Numbered from the stretch's first letter, positions 15,988 through 23,457 are shown. The stretch is DNA of 38,536 nucleotides from a bacterium (GCA_026394195.1 JAPKYS010000018.1:1-38536), one strand, 5' to 3'. Made by a program: numbers and translations. Notes: generated by a model not told the origin, from the letters alone.

Positions 15988-17488
15988 CGTCGAAACCATC
16001 GGTATGAACGGCGCCGGCAACGGCATCCGCAACGGGCTGAACGGCAGCAACGGCGCAGCCAAGAGCTTCTCGATTCAGAAATTTATTTTTCACTATGCCT
16101 TCGCTCTGCAGGTAATCGCAGACATCCTCGTCATCACCGGTTCGATGATGTTAGGCTATTATTTTTATCACTTGCTTTTGCATGAAGTGGGGCTGGGGCG
16201 GGGCGCTCAACCGTTCAGCATGTACTTTCGTCTGACTCTGATCACCGTCGTCATTTTGCTCCTGGTGTTCGAACGGCAGGGTCTTTACCGCCGCACCCTT
16301 TCCATCATGAACATCGAAGAGATCAAGGGGATCTTCAATGCAGTAATTCTCACTGCGCTGATCATATTCGCCGCCTCATTCTATTTTAAAGACATCTCCT
16401 ATTCCCGCTTGATCATCACTTACTCGTTGATATTCCTTTTGATCTTTCTAAATATTGAGCGATATCTGTTCTTCAAGGTTTTCCAAGCCCTGCACACCAA
16501 AGGCATCGGAGTTCGGAAAGTGTTGATTTACGGCGCAGGTGAAGCCGGTCAAATGTTGGTTGAACGCTTCATTCGCTCCCCACGCCTCGGTGTGCTGCCC
16601 ATCGGCTTTATCGACGACAACATCGAGCTCTGGGGAAAAAATCTCCGTTCCAAGTCGGACGAGGTGAAATTCAATTTGCCGGTCTTAGGTGGGTTTAACC
16701 ACGTTCTCGATGCCGCCAATGAACACGCGATCGATGAACTGGTAATTTCTATGCCGTCGGTGCCGCGAGCCAAAATCGCGGAAATTATCCGCCATTGTGA
16801 GGATATCGGCTTAAAATTCTACTTCATGCCATTCCTGTTCGACTTCAAGGTCCAGAGCATCGCTATCGACAGTATCGATGGCGTCCCCTTGTTGACGGTA
16901 AAGGAATCGAAGATCAATTGGTTATACTTGCTGCTTAAAAGGGTCATGGACGTGACTGTCGCCGGACTATCGATTGTAATGCTGGCTCCAATTATGGCCA
17001 TGATCGCGATCCTGATCCGTCGGGATTCGCCGGGACCGGTGCTATTCAAGCAGGAACGTGTGGGCTTGAACGGCAAGCATTTTCAGATTTACAAATTCCG
17101 CAGCATGTACATTGATGCCCCCAAGTATGCTTTTACACCTATGTCAAGCCAGGATCCTCGGATCACCAAAATAGGTCGTCTCTTACGTCGCACCAGCCTG
17201 GATGAGCTGCCGCAAATCTTCAATGTCATGAAGGGCGAGATGTCCATGGTGGGTCCCCGGCCGGAAATGCCTTTCATCGTCGCTACTTACACGTCGATCA
17301 TGCGCAACCGACTTAAGGTGAAGCCGGGCATTACAGGCTTATGGCAGATTTCCGCCGATCGCGCCAAGCAGATCCACGATAATATCGATTACGATCTGTA
17401 CTATATCGAAAATTTCTCGCCTCTTCTGGACGTCGTCATCATGATCCGCACTTTCTTCATGGCCATTAAAGGCGTAGGAGCCTGGTAA
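15980..17488 (+). CDS. Initiating polyprenyl-phosphate glycosylphosphotransferase (WbaP/WcaJ type)
   Basis: This 502-residue protein starts lipid-linked repeat-unit synthesis by moving a sugar-1-phosphate to undecaprenyl phosphate. A low-complexity Gly/Asn-rich N-terminus (1-30) precedes four to five membrane helices. A Rossmann-like CoA-binding_3 domain follows (LIYGAGEAGQML), then one helix and the bacterial sugar transferase domain with PGPVLFKQERVG, YKFRSMY, DELPQIFNVMKG and MVGPRPEMP. AGGAGG lies just before the ATG. It has the full length of the two-domain family. The sugar is often glucose or galactose in this group; here it is undetermined. Confidence 0.93.
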   Translation: MGNVETIGMNGAGNGIRNGLNGSNGAAKSFSIQKFIFHYAFALQVIADILVITGSMMLGYYFYHLLLHEVGLGRGAQPFSMYFRLTLITVVILLLVFERQGLYRRTLSIMNIEEIKGIFNAVILTALIIFAASFYFKDISYSRLIITYSLIFLLIFLNIERYLFFKVFQALHTKGIGVRKVLIYGAGEAGQMLVERFIRSPRLGVLPIGFIDDNIELWGKNLRSKSDEVKFNLPVLGGFNHVLDAANEHAIDELVISMPSVPRAKIAEIIRHCEDIGLKFYFMPFLFDFKVQSIAIDSIDGVPLLTVKESKINWLYLLLKRVMDVTVAGLSIVMLAPIMAMIAILIRRDSPGPVLFKQERVGLNGKHFQIYKFRSMYIDAPKYAFTPMSSQDPRITKIGRLLRRTSLDELPQIFNVMKGEMSMVGPRPEMPFIVATYTSIMRNRLKVKPGITGLWQISADRAKQIHDNIDYDLYYIENFSPLLDVVIMIRTFFMAIKGVGAW

Positions 17489-17493
17489 TTGCT

Positions 17494-18549
17494 TTGCCGA
17501 AAGAACCAGACCAGCCGTCTTCGATCCTGATCATCCGCCTCAGTTCCCTGGGCGATATCCTGCTAACCACCCCCATTTTACGCTGTTTACACCGCAGTTT
17601 CCCCCAGACGCGCCTCGACGTTCTGGTCAGAAGCCGCTACTCTGACCTGCTGTCGAACAACCCCAATATAAATACGTTGGTCACGTTGAATGATCCTGCG
17701 GACTTTTCGGCTCTGCGTGGTATAGAGAAGCAGTTGCGAGGTCGCTATGAGGTCGTGGTCGATCTGCATACAAGCTTGCGCAGCTCCTATTTACGCAAAG
17801 GGCTATCAGCGAAGCAAATTTTAATTTACGACAAACGGAGGTGGGCTCGCTGGCTGCTGGTCAATTTCAAGCTCAACCGCTATCCGGACCATTTTTCGAT
17901 TCCGCAGGCGTATTTCCAGGCGCTGCGTCCGTTAGGCGTTGTCGATGACGGTCTGGGATTGGATTGGCCTGAGGCGCTACTGCAGCGAGACGTCTTCCTT
18001 CAATCTGCATCGCTGACGTCAGCACCCGATCCGAAACCCGTGGCGCTGTGCCCCGGAGCATCCTACGCCACCAAACGCTGGCCTCTGGACTACTGGACGG
18101 AGCTGGTGGAAGGGTTGTTGCAACGCGGGCAGCGGTTGTGGATTTTTGGGGATAAGAACGACGTCGAGGCGGGTGAACAGTTGCAAGCCATCGACCCGGA
18201 GCGGGTTTGCAGCTTCTGCGGAAAGCTGTCGATAGCCCAATCCGGAGCGGGGTTATCTTGCTGCAGCAGCGCCATCACCAATGACGCGGGACCGGCGCAT
18301 ATGGCGTCAGCTGTCAAGGTGCCCGTGGTGGCTATCTTCGGTTCGACCGTCCCACAGTTCGGGTTTAAACCTTACGGCGTCCCTCACCGCGTCGCCGAAA
18401 TCGAGACCCACCTGCACTGCCGCCCCTGTTCGCACCTGGGCTACCCCATCTGCCCCTTGGAACACCACCGCTGCATGAAAGACGTAAAGCCTGAGCAGGT
18501 TTTAAGGCTGTGGGGGGAAGTGGCAGAACAGAGCTCCACCCCCGGCTAA
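17494..18549 (+). CDS. Glycosyltransferase family 9 (heptosyltransferase-like)
   Basis: This 351-residue GT-B enzyme is of the ADP-heptose:LPS heptosyltransferase type. It has ILIIRLSSLGDILLTTP at the N-terminus, VALCPGASYATKRWP for donor binding and the later NDAGPAHMASA and FGSTVPQFGF segments. The HCRPCSHLGYPICP stretch has a Cys cluster that I recall in many bacterial GT9 proteins. The start is taken as TTG at 17494, six bases after the previous stop, with GTAGGAG somewhat distant upstream. It would extend an LPS core or similar glycolipid, implying an outer membrane. Its stop lies three bases from the converging ORF on the other strand. Confidence 0.88.
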   Translation: MPKEPDQPSSILIIRLSSLGDILLTTPILRCLHRSFPQTRLDVLVRSRYSDLLSNNPNINTLVTLNDPADFSALRGIEKQLRGRYEVVVDLHTSLRSSYLRKGLSAKQILIYDKRRWARWLLVNFKLNRYPDHFSIPQAYFQALRPLGVVDDGLGLDWPEALLQRDVFLQSASLTSAPDPKPVALCPGASYATKRWPLDYWTELVEGLLQRGQRLWIFGDKNDVEAGEQLQAIDPERVCSFCGKLSIAQSGAGLSCCSSAITNDAGPAHMASAVKVPVVAIFGSTVPQFGFKPYGVPHRVAEIETHLHCRPCSHLGYPICPLEHHRCMKDVKPEQVLRLWGEVAEQSSTPG

Positions 18550-18552
18550 CCG

Positions 18553-18870
18553 CTAATCAATCGTCTCCAGCAACGCTTGTCTCACCATCTCCCTGGAGGG
18601 CATACCCGATGCCCCGTAAGTCCTTCAAGCCGTCCCGACGTAATCCACACTCCTCGCCGCCGGTTCCAAATCCACTCCGTTGATGAGCACGGTCGGGCTG
18701 CCGGGGAAGGGGTACTGCTTCACTTCGGCGAACGATTTCAGCTCGATGACTTCCATCTCGATTGAAATGCCGAGCTCGGCGGCGATTTTCCGGATCAGCT
18801 TAGCCGTCAGCGGCGCAGTGCAGCAGTCGGGCAGATGAAGAAGGAGGATGGGGATTGAAATAGAGTATTT
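18553..18870 (-). CDS. Thioredoxin-like protein with in-frame TGA: candidate selenoprotein or decayed gene, 5' end unresolved
   Basis: Read on the minus strand from 18870, 81 codons give a thioredoxin-like domain: strand ISIPILLLHLPDC, a Cys-Cys pair, then GSPTVLINGVDLEP, the cis-Pro loop typical of small MerB-associated/DUF2703-like thioredoxins. A TGA at 18627-18625 is followed in the same frame by 23 codons, RTYGASGMPSREMVRQALLE plus three, ending in TAG at 18555. As I recall the family, a Cys-Arg-x-Tyr motif and a P-x-R-E-x-[IV] helix end these proteins, so the TGA falls where Cys is expected. A SECIS-like hairpin follows. No ATG, GTG or TTG is in frame between the upstream TAA (18915) and the domain, so the 5' end may have been lost at the island junction. 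A plain pseudogene is the main alternative. Confidence 0.5.
18597..18615 (-). other. Bacterial-SECIS-like hairpin after the in-frame TGA
   Basis: On the minus strand GGGGCAT (18615-18609) pairs with ATGCCCT (18603-18597), six Watson-Crick pairs plus a closing G-T. The loop is CGGGT and begins 17 bases after the TGA. Known bacterial SECIS elements place a small apical loop roughly 16-37 bases after UGA with a G among the first loop bases; both hold here. The stem lies in coding sequence, as bacterial SECIS elements do. Confidence 0.45.
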
Positions 18871-18892
18871 GCTCGCAGTTAGAATTGAAATA

Positions 18893-19672
18893 TCATATTT
18901 TATATTTCGAGATTATATTGTCAACTACATCTTCAATGAAATTAACAACTTTAGTTTGATGTATCTCAACACCAGAAGGATGCGCATACGTATTTCTTAT
19001 CCCGAGCTTTTCATCTAAAATTTTACGAACGTCTTTAGAGATGATGCCAGCCGATTTACATACTTCGATGAAGGTCGACTCATTTATATCTTCAAAGTCA
19101 TCTTTCTTGGAAATTAATAATTTGGAATATTTATCGCTTCTTCTTGACAAACCATTGTTAAAATCTTCCAATTTTTTTGCAATTATATAATCGTAAAGGT
19201 GATCCATAACGACTTCCCAAATCATTATAACAGTTGCTCTAAATGCACTAACTTGGAGACATGAAATTGCTTCCGATAGAAATTTTCTTTTGTTTTCTTC
19301 ACCAACCTTGGTGATAATTTTTTCCAAGTAAGAAACAGTATTTTTTATGGACTTATCTGAATAATCTGGAAGGAATCCACTTTTAGACAGATAACTTTCA
19401 ATTTCATCTAAGCCTGGTTTAGCTAAATAATAATGACCAGGCCTATTACCAATTATCAGTGGTGAGTTTCTTCCCTTTGATAGTGATTTTAGCTGTTTTG
19501 GTAAATCGGATGGAGGCTTTAAACTCCCTTGGCAAGCTTTTTTAAGACTATTAGCAGAGAATTCTAACATGCCTTCTGTATCACGTAGATAGTAAGCTAT
19601 TAGAAGGATTCTTGATTTCCTTGAATACTCATGGAAATTTGGAATTGTTCGTAAAAACTCTAGAAGAGTCAT
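18893..19672 (-). CDS. Winged-helix plus HEPN-like protein, candidate RNase toxin or effector
   Basis: This 259-residue protein is not a named family to me. Residues 1-95 look like a winged helix (ILLIAYYLRD, predicted helix-turn-helix, then a GHYYLAKPGLDEIE wing). The C-terminal half is helical. At 226-231 it carries RNTYAH, an R-x4-H motif diagnostic of HEPN ribonucleases when placed in such a helix, and AFRATVIMIWEVVMDHL resembles the first HEPN helix. HEPN proteins serve as RNA-cleaving effectors in toxin-antitoxin, abortive-infection and CRISPR systems. Its ATG overlaps the previous stop (ATGA), so it is coupled to the 152-residue partner. Base composition is clearly more AT-rich than the flanks, suggesting transfer. 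Confidence 0.75.
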   Translation of the reverse strand: MTLLEFLRTIPNFHEYSRKSRILLIAYYLRDTEGMLEFSANSLKKACQGSLKPPSDLPKQLKSLSKGRNSPLIIGNRPGHYYLAKPGLDEIESYLSKSGFLPDYSDKSIKNTVSYLEKIITKVGEENKRKFLSEAISCLQVSAFRATVIMIWEVVMDHLYDYIIAKKLEDFNNGLSRRSDKYSKLLISKKDDFEDINESTFIEVCKSAGIISKDVRKILDEKLGIRNTYAHPSGVEIHQTKVVNFIEDVVDNIISKYKI

Positions 19673-20127
19673 GGCATGGGTGGTAATGCTGACAATATCT
19701 TTTCAGCACTAAGAGTCAAGGAATACTTACCTTGTCCATGACTCCTGAGCAGACCCTGTTTAACTGCGTTTGTAAAATACTGGCTATGTATATCCTTCGA
19801 TAATTTGACCTCCTTTGCTATGCCGTTGATATCCAACTTTGTAAATTCTGAAATCATCCGGTATAATTCAAGGTATTTCCCAAAAACCAGAATTTGAGAC
19901 AGCCCATCTGTTTTTCCTTTTGCCTTATAGAATTCTGCTGGAGTGGGGATCTTCCCCTCTGGAATTTTCGGGGGAGCATCTTCTAGCTCATCGGATTTTG
20001 TCGTGGAATGTTGGGTGGATGATCCTTCAATTTTTTCGTAAAATCTTTTCATGTGGAGTTCGATAAATTTTTCATCGCCTTCTGCCTCGAACTCGTTCTC
20101 ACTATAACGGATTCTTAACTTACCCAT
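19669..20127 (-). CDS. Winged-helix partner protein of the HEPN island
   Basis: This 152-residue protein is of unknown family. Residues 1-33 (MGKLRIRYSENEFEAEGDEK onward) form a short beta-rich motif with an EFEAEGD core. A charged, Ser/Pro-rich linker follows at about 34-60. Residues of about 62-145 are winged-helix-like: ILVFGKYLELY, a DINGIAKEVKLS helix-turn-helix, then GLLRSHGQGKYSLT as the wing. The pattern resembles the N-terminal domain of the HEPN protein it overlaps, so the two may pair or bind the same target. AAGGAG lies seven bases before the ATG. As the first gene of a two-gene unit with a HEPN product second, it is a candidate regulator, sensor or antitoxin. Confidence 0.72.
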   Translation of the reverse strand: MGKLRIRYSENEFEAEGDEKFIELHMKRFYEKIEGSSTQHSTTKSDELEDAPPKIPEGKIPTPAEFYKAKGKTDGLSQILVFGKYLELYRMISEFTKLDINGIAKEVKLSKDIHSQYFTNAVKQGLLRSHGQGKYSLTLSAEKILSALPPMP

Positions 20128-20274
20128 TTGTGACTCCTTAAGATTATAAGTGATCTAGAAAGCATTTCTCCTGTGTAGGAATTTAATTCTGGAATCGTTC
20201 TTATTGATGTCTAGCGGGAAAAATATTCCAAAAAATAAAATAACTAGTTTAATCTTAAACAACTTTTTCATTCA

Positions 20275-20303
20275 AATATAACCATTCGCATCCCCAAAGT
20301 CAA
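20275..20303 (-). promoter_or_regulatory. Promoter of the winged-helix/HEPN island
   Basis: On the minus strand TTGACT (20303-20298), 17 bases, TATATT (20280-20275). The start would be near 20268, leaving a long AT-rich leader of about 140 bases before the 152-residue gene. The leader has a short inverted pair (TTAAGATT just upstream of the Shine-Dalgarno and AATCTTAA about 105 bases away). Confidence 0.65.
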
Positions 20304-20361
20304 GCAAAAAGTGCCTGGTTATCCTGTACGATAGCAGCGCGATACTTCTCTTCATGCCCCC

Positions 20362-21135
20362 CTACCACCGGCTCGCTTTCTCTGACACCTTGGGATTCTC
20401 ACGCTTTTCCGAACCGATGTCGGTTTGAGGGCCGTGCCCCGGATAGACGATAGTGCTATCGGGCAGGGTGGAATAGAGCAGCCGCACCGATCTGACCAGG
20501 GCGGTTTTATCGCCGTTCTGGAAATCCTCGCGCCCCACGTCCCGGCGCATGAGCAGATCGCCAGAAAAGATAACGTTCTCAACTCGATAGCAGATGCTCC
20601 CCCGCGAATGCCCCGGCGTCAGCATGGTCCTGATCTTGAGCTTGCCCAGTTTGTAGGTCTGCCCGCCCTTGACGTAAAAATCCGGTTTGCCGAAGGTGGC
20701 TGCATCGAAATCGAACATTTTTAAGACCGCAGGGTCAGCCTTCCATTCGGCAATCTCTTCGGGCGAGAGGTTCTTCAGAATCCAATCCCGCTGTACCAGC
20801 AGATCCTCGTAATCTACCCGACTGATTCCCACCTTGGCTTTGGGGAACCTCACCTTCAAGGCAGGTAACCCCATGACGTGGTCGATGTGCCCGTGAGTCA
20901 AGAAGATGTACTTCAGCTTAAGTCCGTTATCGGAAATCACGGTCAGCAGCGAATCTATCGGTCCACCGACGTCGAAAATCGCCGCGGTTTTGCTGTCGGG
21001 GTCATAGAGCAGATAGCTGTTGACGTAAGGACCGCTCATCTGCTCTTTGACGACGTAATCGGCGGCGTGAAGTTGGCAACAAGCTCCAAGTACGCAGACC
21101 GTTGTCAGGAGCATTATCGGGAAATTCTTTCTCAA
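20362..21135 (-). CDS. Exported MBL-fold metallohydrolase (glyoxalase II-like)
   Basis: This 257-residue protein has an N-terminal signal (MRKNFPIMLLTTVCVLGACC onward) that could be cut after LHA or lipidated at Cys19 (LGAC). The metallo-beta-lactamase fold is complete: H81-x-H83-x-D85-H86 (THGHIDH), TPGHSRGS, FSGDLLM and YPGHGPQT. This order matches the glyoxalase II/hydroxyacylglutathione hydrolase-like branch, which binds two metal ions, but periplasmic placement argues against a standard glutathione pathway. The start is TTG with TTAGGAG eight bases upstream and a separate promoter at 21163-21191. The substrate is unknown. Confidence 0.88.
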   Translation of the reverse strand: MRKNFPIMLLTTVCVLGACCQLHAADYVVKEQMSGPYVNSYLLYDPDSKTAAIFDVGGPIDSLLTVISDNGLKLKYIFLTHGHIDHVMGLPALKVRFPKAKVGISRVDYEDLLVQRDWILKNLSPEEIAEWKADPAVLKMFDFDAATFGKPDFYVKGGQTYKLGKLKIRTMLTPGHSRGSICYRVENVIFSGDLLMRRDVGREDFQNGDKTALVRSVRLLYSTLPDSTIVYPGHGPQTDIGSEKRENPKVSEKASRW

Positions 21136-21162
21136 TTCACGTTCTCCTAAGGGTGTTGGTGG

Positions 21163-21191
21163 ATAATATTGGTTTGACAGCCTTTTTTCAA
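21163..21191 (-). promoter_or_regulatory. Candidate promoter of the MBL-fold gene
   Basis: Minus strand: TTGAAA (21191-21186), 17 bases, TATTAT (21168-21163). A start near 21157 would leave a leader of about 22 bases that holds little besides the Shine-Dalgarno. Confidence 0.5.
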
Positions 21192-21209
21192 AATTGGATG
21201 CTCAGGAGG

Positions 21210-21911
21210 TTAGCCTTTCGATTTTCTCGGCATCCCGAAGAAGGCAAAACAGCCGTACAGCCCGAACAGACCGTACAGACCTTCCATTCCCTTGATCATA
21301 CCGAGAAAACCCAGCACACCCAGAAAACCGATGAATCCCAGCATATTTACTCTTTTCTTTTCCATGATCCGGCTCCATTCAGGAAAGAACATGGGGACAC
21401 GATTTTGGTATTCGATATAATCCTGCCCAAGGCGCAGTTTCAACTCAGGCTCTTCGACAGCTCTGAGTTCCAAGTATATAAGGAAAATGACTATTGGAGT
21501 AGTGATGAAAGTGAGGGCTATCGACTGCAGGAGGAAACCTAATCCAACGAGAGCAATGAAAACTCCGGTCAGCATGGGATTCCGACTGTAGGCATACGGT
21601 CCCGAGTCGACTAGCCGCTGAGGTGGGTTGAGAGGAACTGGCGTACCTCGTGCTTTAAAGAAATGCCAGATGCACCAGAGAATGATAAGTTGACTTATGA
21701 ATAACAAAGGGATCGATGCGACGAGGTTGAGCGGTTCCCCAGGTAAGAGAGGGAAGTGAAAGAATCTATCCAGTGCGAGGGAAATAACAATTACCAACAC
21801 AACCGCCCCGAGAAAGACAGATAGTCCTAAAAGCGTGCACAGGGCGCGGATTATCGTTCCAGACGATGCCGCCCGATTGAAGACAATAACGACTCGCTCT
21901 GAGATTCGCAA
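21210..21911 (-). CDS. Isoprenylcysteine-methyltransferase-like membrane protein with Gly-rich hydrophobic tail
   Basis: This 233-residue protein has four to five hydrophobic helices followed by the ICMT/PEMT-family signature: GPYAYSRNP, then EEPELKLRLGQDYIEYQNRVPMFFP. These membrane methyltransferases use S-adenosylmethionine; the bacterial substrates are mostly unknown. After the usual family end, about 40 extra residues repeat a G-[FL]-[IL]-G pattern (GFIGFLGVLGFLG, GLYGLFGLYG) and finish with a basic RKSKG. The start is TTG with AAAGGA eight bases upstream. It lies after the terminator of the superoxide reductase gene, and I see no promoter of its own. Confidence 0.85.
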   Translation of the reverse strand: MRISERVVIVFNRAASSGTIIRALCTLLGLSVFLGAVVLVIVISLALDRFFHFPLLPGEPLNLVASIPLLFISQLIILWCIWHFFKARGTPVPLNPPQRLVDSGPYAYSRNPMLTGVFIALVGLGFLLQSIALTFITTPIVIFLIYLELRAVEEPELKLRLGQDYIEYQNRVPMFFPEWSRIMEKKRVNMLGFIGFLGVLGFLGMIKGMEGLYGLFGLYGCFAFFGMPRKSKG

Positions 21912-21947
21912 GGAGGTATTCCTTTCGTATCTTCTGAAATAAACCTA

Positions 21948-21973
21948 AGAAGCCCCAAAATTTTGGGGCTTCT
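21948..21973 (-). terminator. Palindromic hairpin downstream of the superoxide reductase gene
   Basis: The perfect 26-base palindrome AGAAGCCCCAAAA/TTTTGGGGCTTCT lies 11 bases after the stop of the minus-strand superoxide reductase gene. On the minus strand it is followed by AGGTTTATTT, only a weak T tract, so it may terminate partially or protect the transcript. Confidence 0.65.
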
Positions 21974-21984
21974 CGCATATCGTC

Positions 21985-22344
21985 TCAGTTGATTTTCAAT
22001 TCGGCGCTGCCTTCCCAGATACCATGCAGGTTGCAGCGAGCCCGTGCGCGCAGAGTTCCGGATTTGCCCAGCTTGAGCCGGAAATCCACGGGCATCTCAT
22101 AAATCGTCGGAGTCAGTTCGCTGCGGCTGATGAGAACCTCGTTGAAATACAACTCCACCCACTGGATGAAATGTGCTCCTTCATTTGGGTGAGCCAATTC
22201 CTTGCCGATGGTTACTTTAACCTCGAAGGGCTCCCAGGCTTTGACGGAAGCAGGCATATCGATGGTGGGATAGTGCTTTTTTTCCAGATCGGATTTGTTT
22301 GCCGGATCTTTGGGATAGTTGATAACGTCGAACAATTCGGACAT
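21985..22344 (-). CDS. sor: Superoxide reductase, class II (neelaredoxin-type)
   Basis: This 119-residue cytoplasmic non-haem iron protein reduces superoxide to peroxide without making oxygen, a typical defence of anaerobes. All five iron ligands can be placed: H24 in EKKHYP, H52 in ELAHPN, H58 in GAHFI, C104 and H107 in CNLHG. The usual Glu of the HPN-x-x-EHHI region is Ala here. There is no N-terminal desulforedoxin-type Cys4 site, so it is the one-iron form. The open frame starts 14 codons earlier, but AAGGAG sits directly before the ATG at 22344, which also begins the normal family length. Electrons would come from rubredoxin; none is encoded nearby. Confidence 0.9.
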   Translation of the reverse strand: MSELFDVINYPKDPANKSDLEKKHYPTIDMPASVKAWEPFEVKVTIGKELAHPNEGAHFIQWVELYFNEVLISRSELTPTIYEMPVDFRLKLGKSGTLRARARCNLHGIWEGSAELKIN

Positions 22345-22403
22345 GGTGTGTACTCCTTGATTTATCTCTGTTGAATTGAATTGCAATTTTCTGATTTTTT
22401 AGC

Positions 22404-22432
22404 AATATAATCAGTATAATTGCCAAAGGCAA
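22404..22432 (-). promoter_or_regulatory. Candidate promoter of the superoxide reductase gene
   Basis: Minus strand: TTGCCT (22432-22427), 17 bases, TATATT (22409-22404). The start would be near 22397, giving a leader of about 53 bases before the ATG at 22344. Confidence 0.6.
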
Positions 22433-22446
22433 GAAAAATAGTTTCT

Positions 22447-23382
22447 TCATTTTGATTCAGGCAAAAGGCGCGTTTGCTCGATTTTCAGTTTATGATATTG
22501 GTCGATGAGTTTTCGGATTTCGGGATCTTCCGTTATCTTGTCATCGATCAACCGCTCCGCGAAATTGCAGCTCCAGTGGTTTGATGCGATCTGCTGCAGG
22601 GCTAATGAGGTGATATATTTGCCTTTGTGGCTTGGTCCGACAACGAAGGCAGCACCGAATTGTTTGGGCTGGGTTGTGGGTGGTAAGTCTCTGGTGGATA
22701 TAACCAGATCGATACCCGGAACCTCTAAGCCGAGGGATCTGGAAACGCGTACAGTAAAATCACAAAGCACGATGATCAGATCGCAGGAAGGTCGGATTTC
22801 CGCAAGGGCGCTGCGCAGGGCCGTTATCGGTTCGGTGAACTTGTAGGGAGTCTGTTTCCACTGTATTTTTATGGGGGAAGCCATCGATCCCAAACCGATA
22901 ATTCCAATCTGGATCTGGTTGATTCGGACTTTCACCCATCCAGGGAAAGGATGCTGGCCGCTGGAGCTGTCAATGAGGTTGGCAGAAATGATAGGAAGTC
23001 GGAGAGAATCGGCCGCCCAGCGCAGATCTGCAAGCTCTGAAGCCAACAAGCGCGGAGTCACGTTGATGGCCTGATAATTCATCAGCTTGAAGGCCGTCAA
23101 CATGGCGCGATGACGCAATGAATCGGAGGGAGCATCCGGATCTGTAAAATCTCCCGCGTCGATGATCAATGGAGCAGCCCGCCATCGCGCTAGGCTATCC
23201 TTGATGGCGCGGTTCAGCAAAGTCATCCCCCCCACTCTGCCTTCAGGGCAGCCACAGGATTCCAGATAGCCGGAGAGATTGCCGGTGTAGAGGATGTGGA
23301 CAATTTTCTTCTCATCGCGCCGGCAATTTATCAGTAGAAGGCAGAGCGAGACGAGAGAGATTCGCCAGACAGTTTTGATCAT
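22447..23382 (-). CDS. Metallophosphatase/5'-nucleotidase-like lipoprotein with degenerate active site
   Basis: About 311 residues from the ATG at 23382. The signal peptide ends in a lipobox, LLINC (Cys20). The fold follows the UshA-like calcineurin superfamily: ILYTGNLSGYLESCGCPEGR, IDAGDF, a central ISANLID strand and PGIDLVIS. The CGC motif with GG downstream marks a subgroup of exported metallophosphatases. Several metal ligands look replaced: Asn for the first Asp (TGN), NVTPR where GNHE would be, and STRD where GGH is usual. It may therefore be inactive or bind differently. The open frame extends 29 codons upstream, but a promoter at 23429-23457 lies inside that stretch, so the later ATG is chosen. 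Confidence 0.8.
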   Translation of the reverse strand: MIKTVWRISLVSLCLLLINCRRDEKKIVHILYTGNLSGYLESCGCPEGRVGGMTLLNRAIKDSLARWRAAPLIIDAGDFTDPDAPSDSLRHRAMLTAFKLMNYQAINVTPRLLASELADLRWAADSLRLPIISANLIDSSSGQHPFPGWVKVRINQIQIGIIGLGSMASPIKIQWKQTPYKFTEPITALRSALAEIRPSCDLIIVLCDFTVRVSRSLGLEVPGIDLVISTRDLPPTTQPKQFGAAFVVGPSHKGKYITSLALQQIASNHWSCNFAERLIDDKITEDPEIRKLIDQYHKLKIEQTRLLPESK

Positions 23383-23428
23383 GGTTGCAGACGTCCAATC
23401 ATCTGTTGTGACCCCGGTAAATTGCACC

Positions 23429-23457
23429 AATTTATTTAAAATTTTGGCCGTAGGCAA
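23429..23457 (-). promoter_or_regulatory. Candidate promoter of the metallophosphatase-like gene
   Basis: Minus strand: TTGCCT (23457-23452), 17 bases, TAAATT (23434-23429). The start near 23422 gives a leader of about 40 bases and decides the start codon of the gene. Confidence 0.6.

Noticed and set aside
18851..18890. GATTGAAA/AATTGAAA repeat 30 bases apart as a CRISPR array
   Set aside because: Only two imperfect copies, and one lies inside the thioredoxin-like coding frame; no cas gene is present.
18897..18924. Minus-strand TTGACA-16-TAAAAT as a promoter for the thioredoxin-like ORF
   Set aside because: It lies in AT-rich coding sequence at the end of the HEPN gene and has a short spacer; chance is likely, though it would fit a separate transcript.
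20138..20257. Inverted pair TTAAGATT/AATCTTAA in the island leader as a riboswitch
   Set aside because: Eight A/T-rich pairs 105 bases apart are weak, and no known riboswitch core is visible between them.
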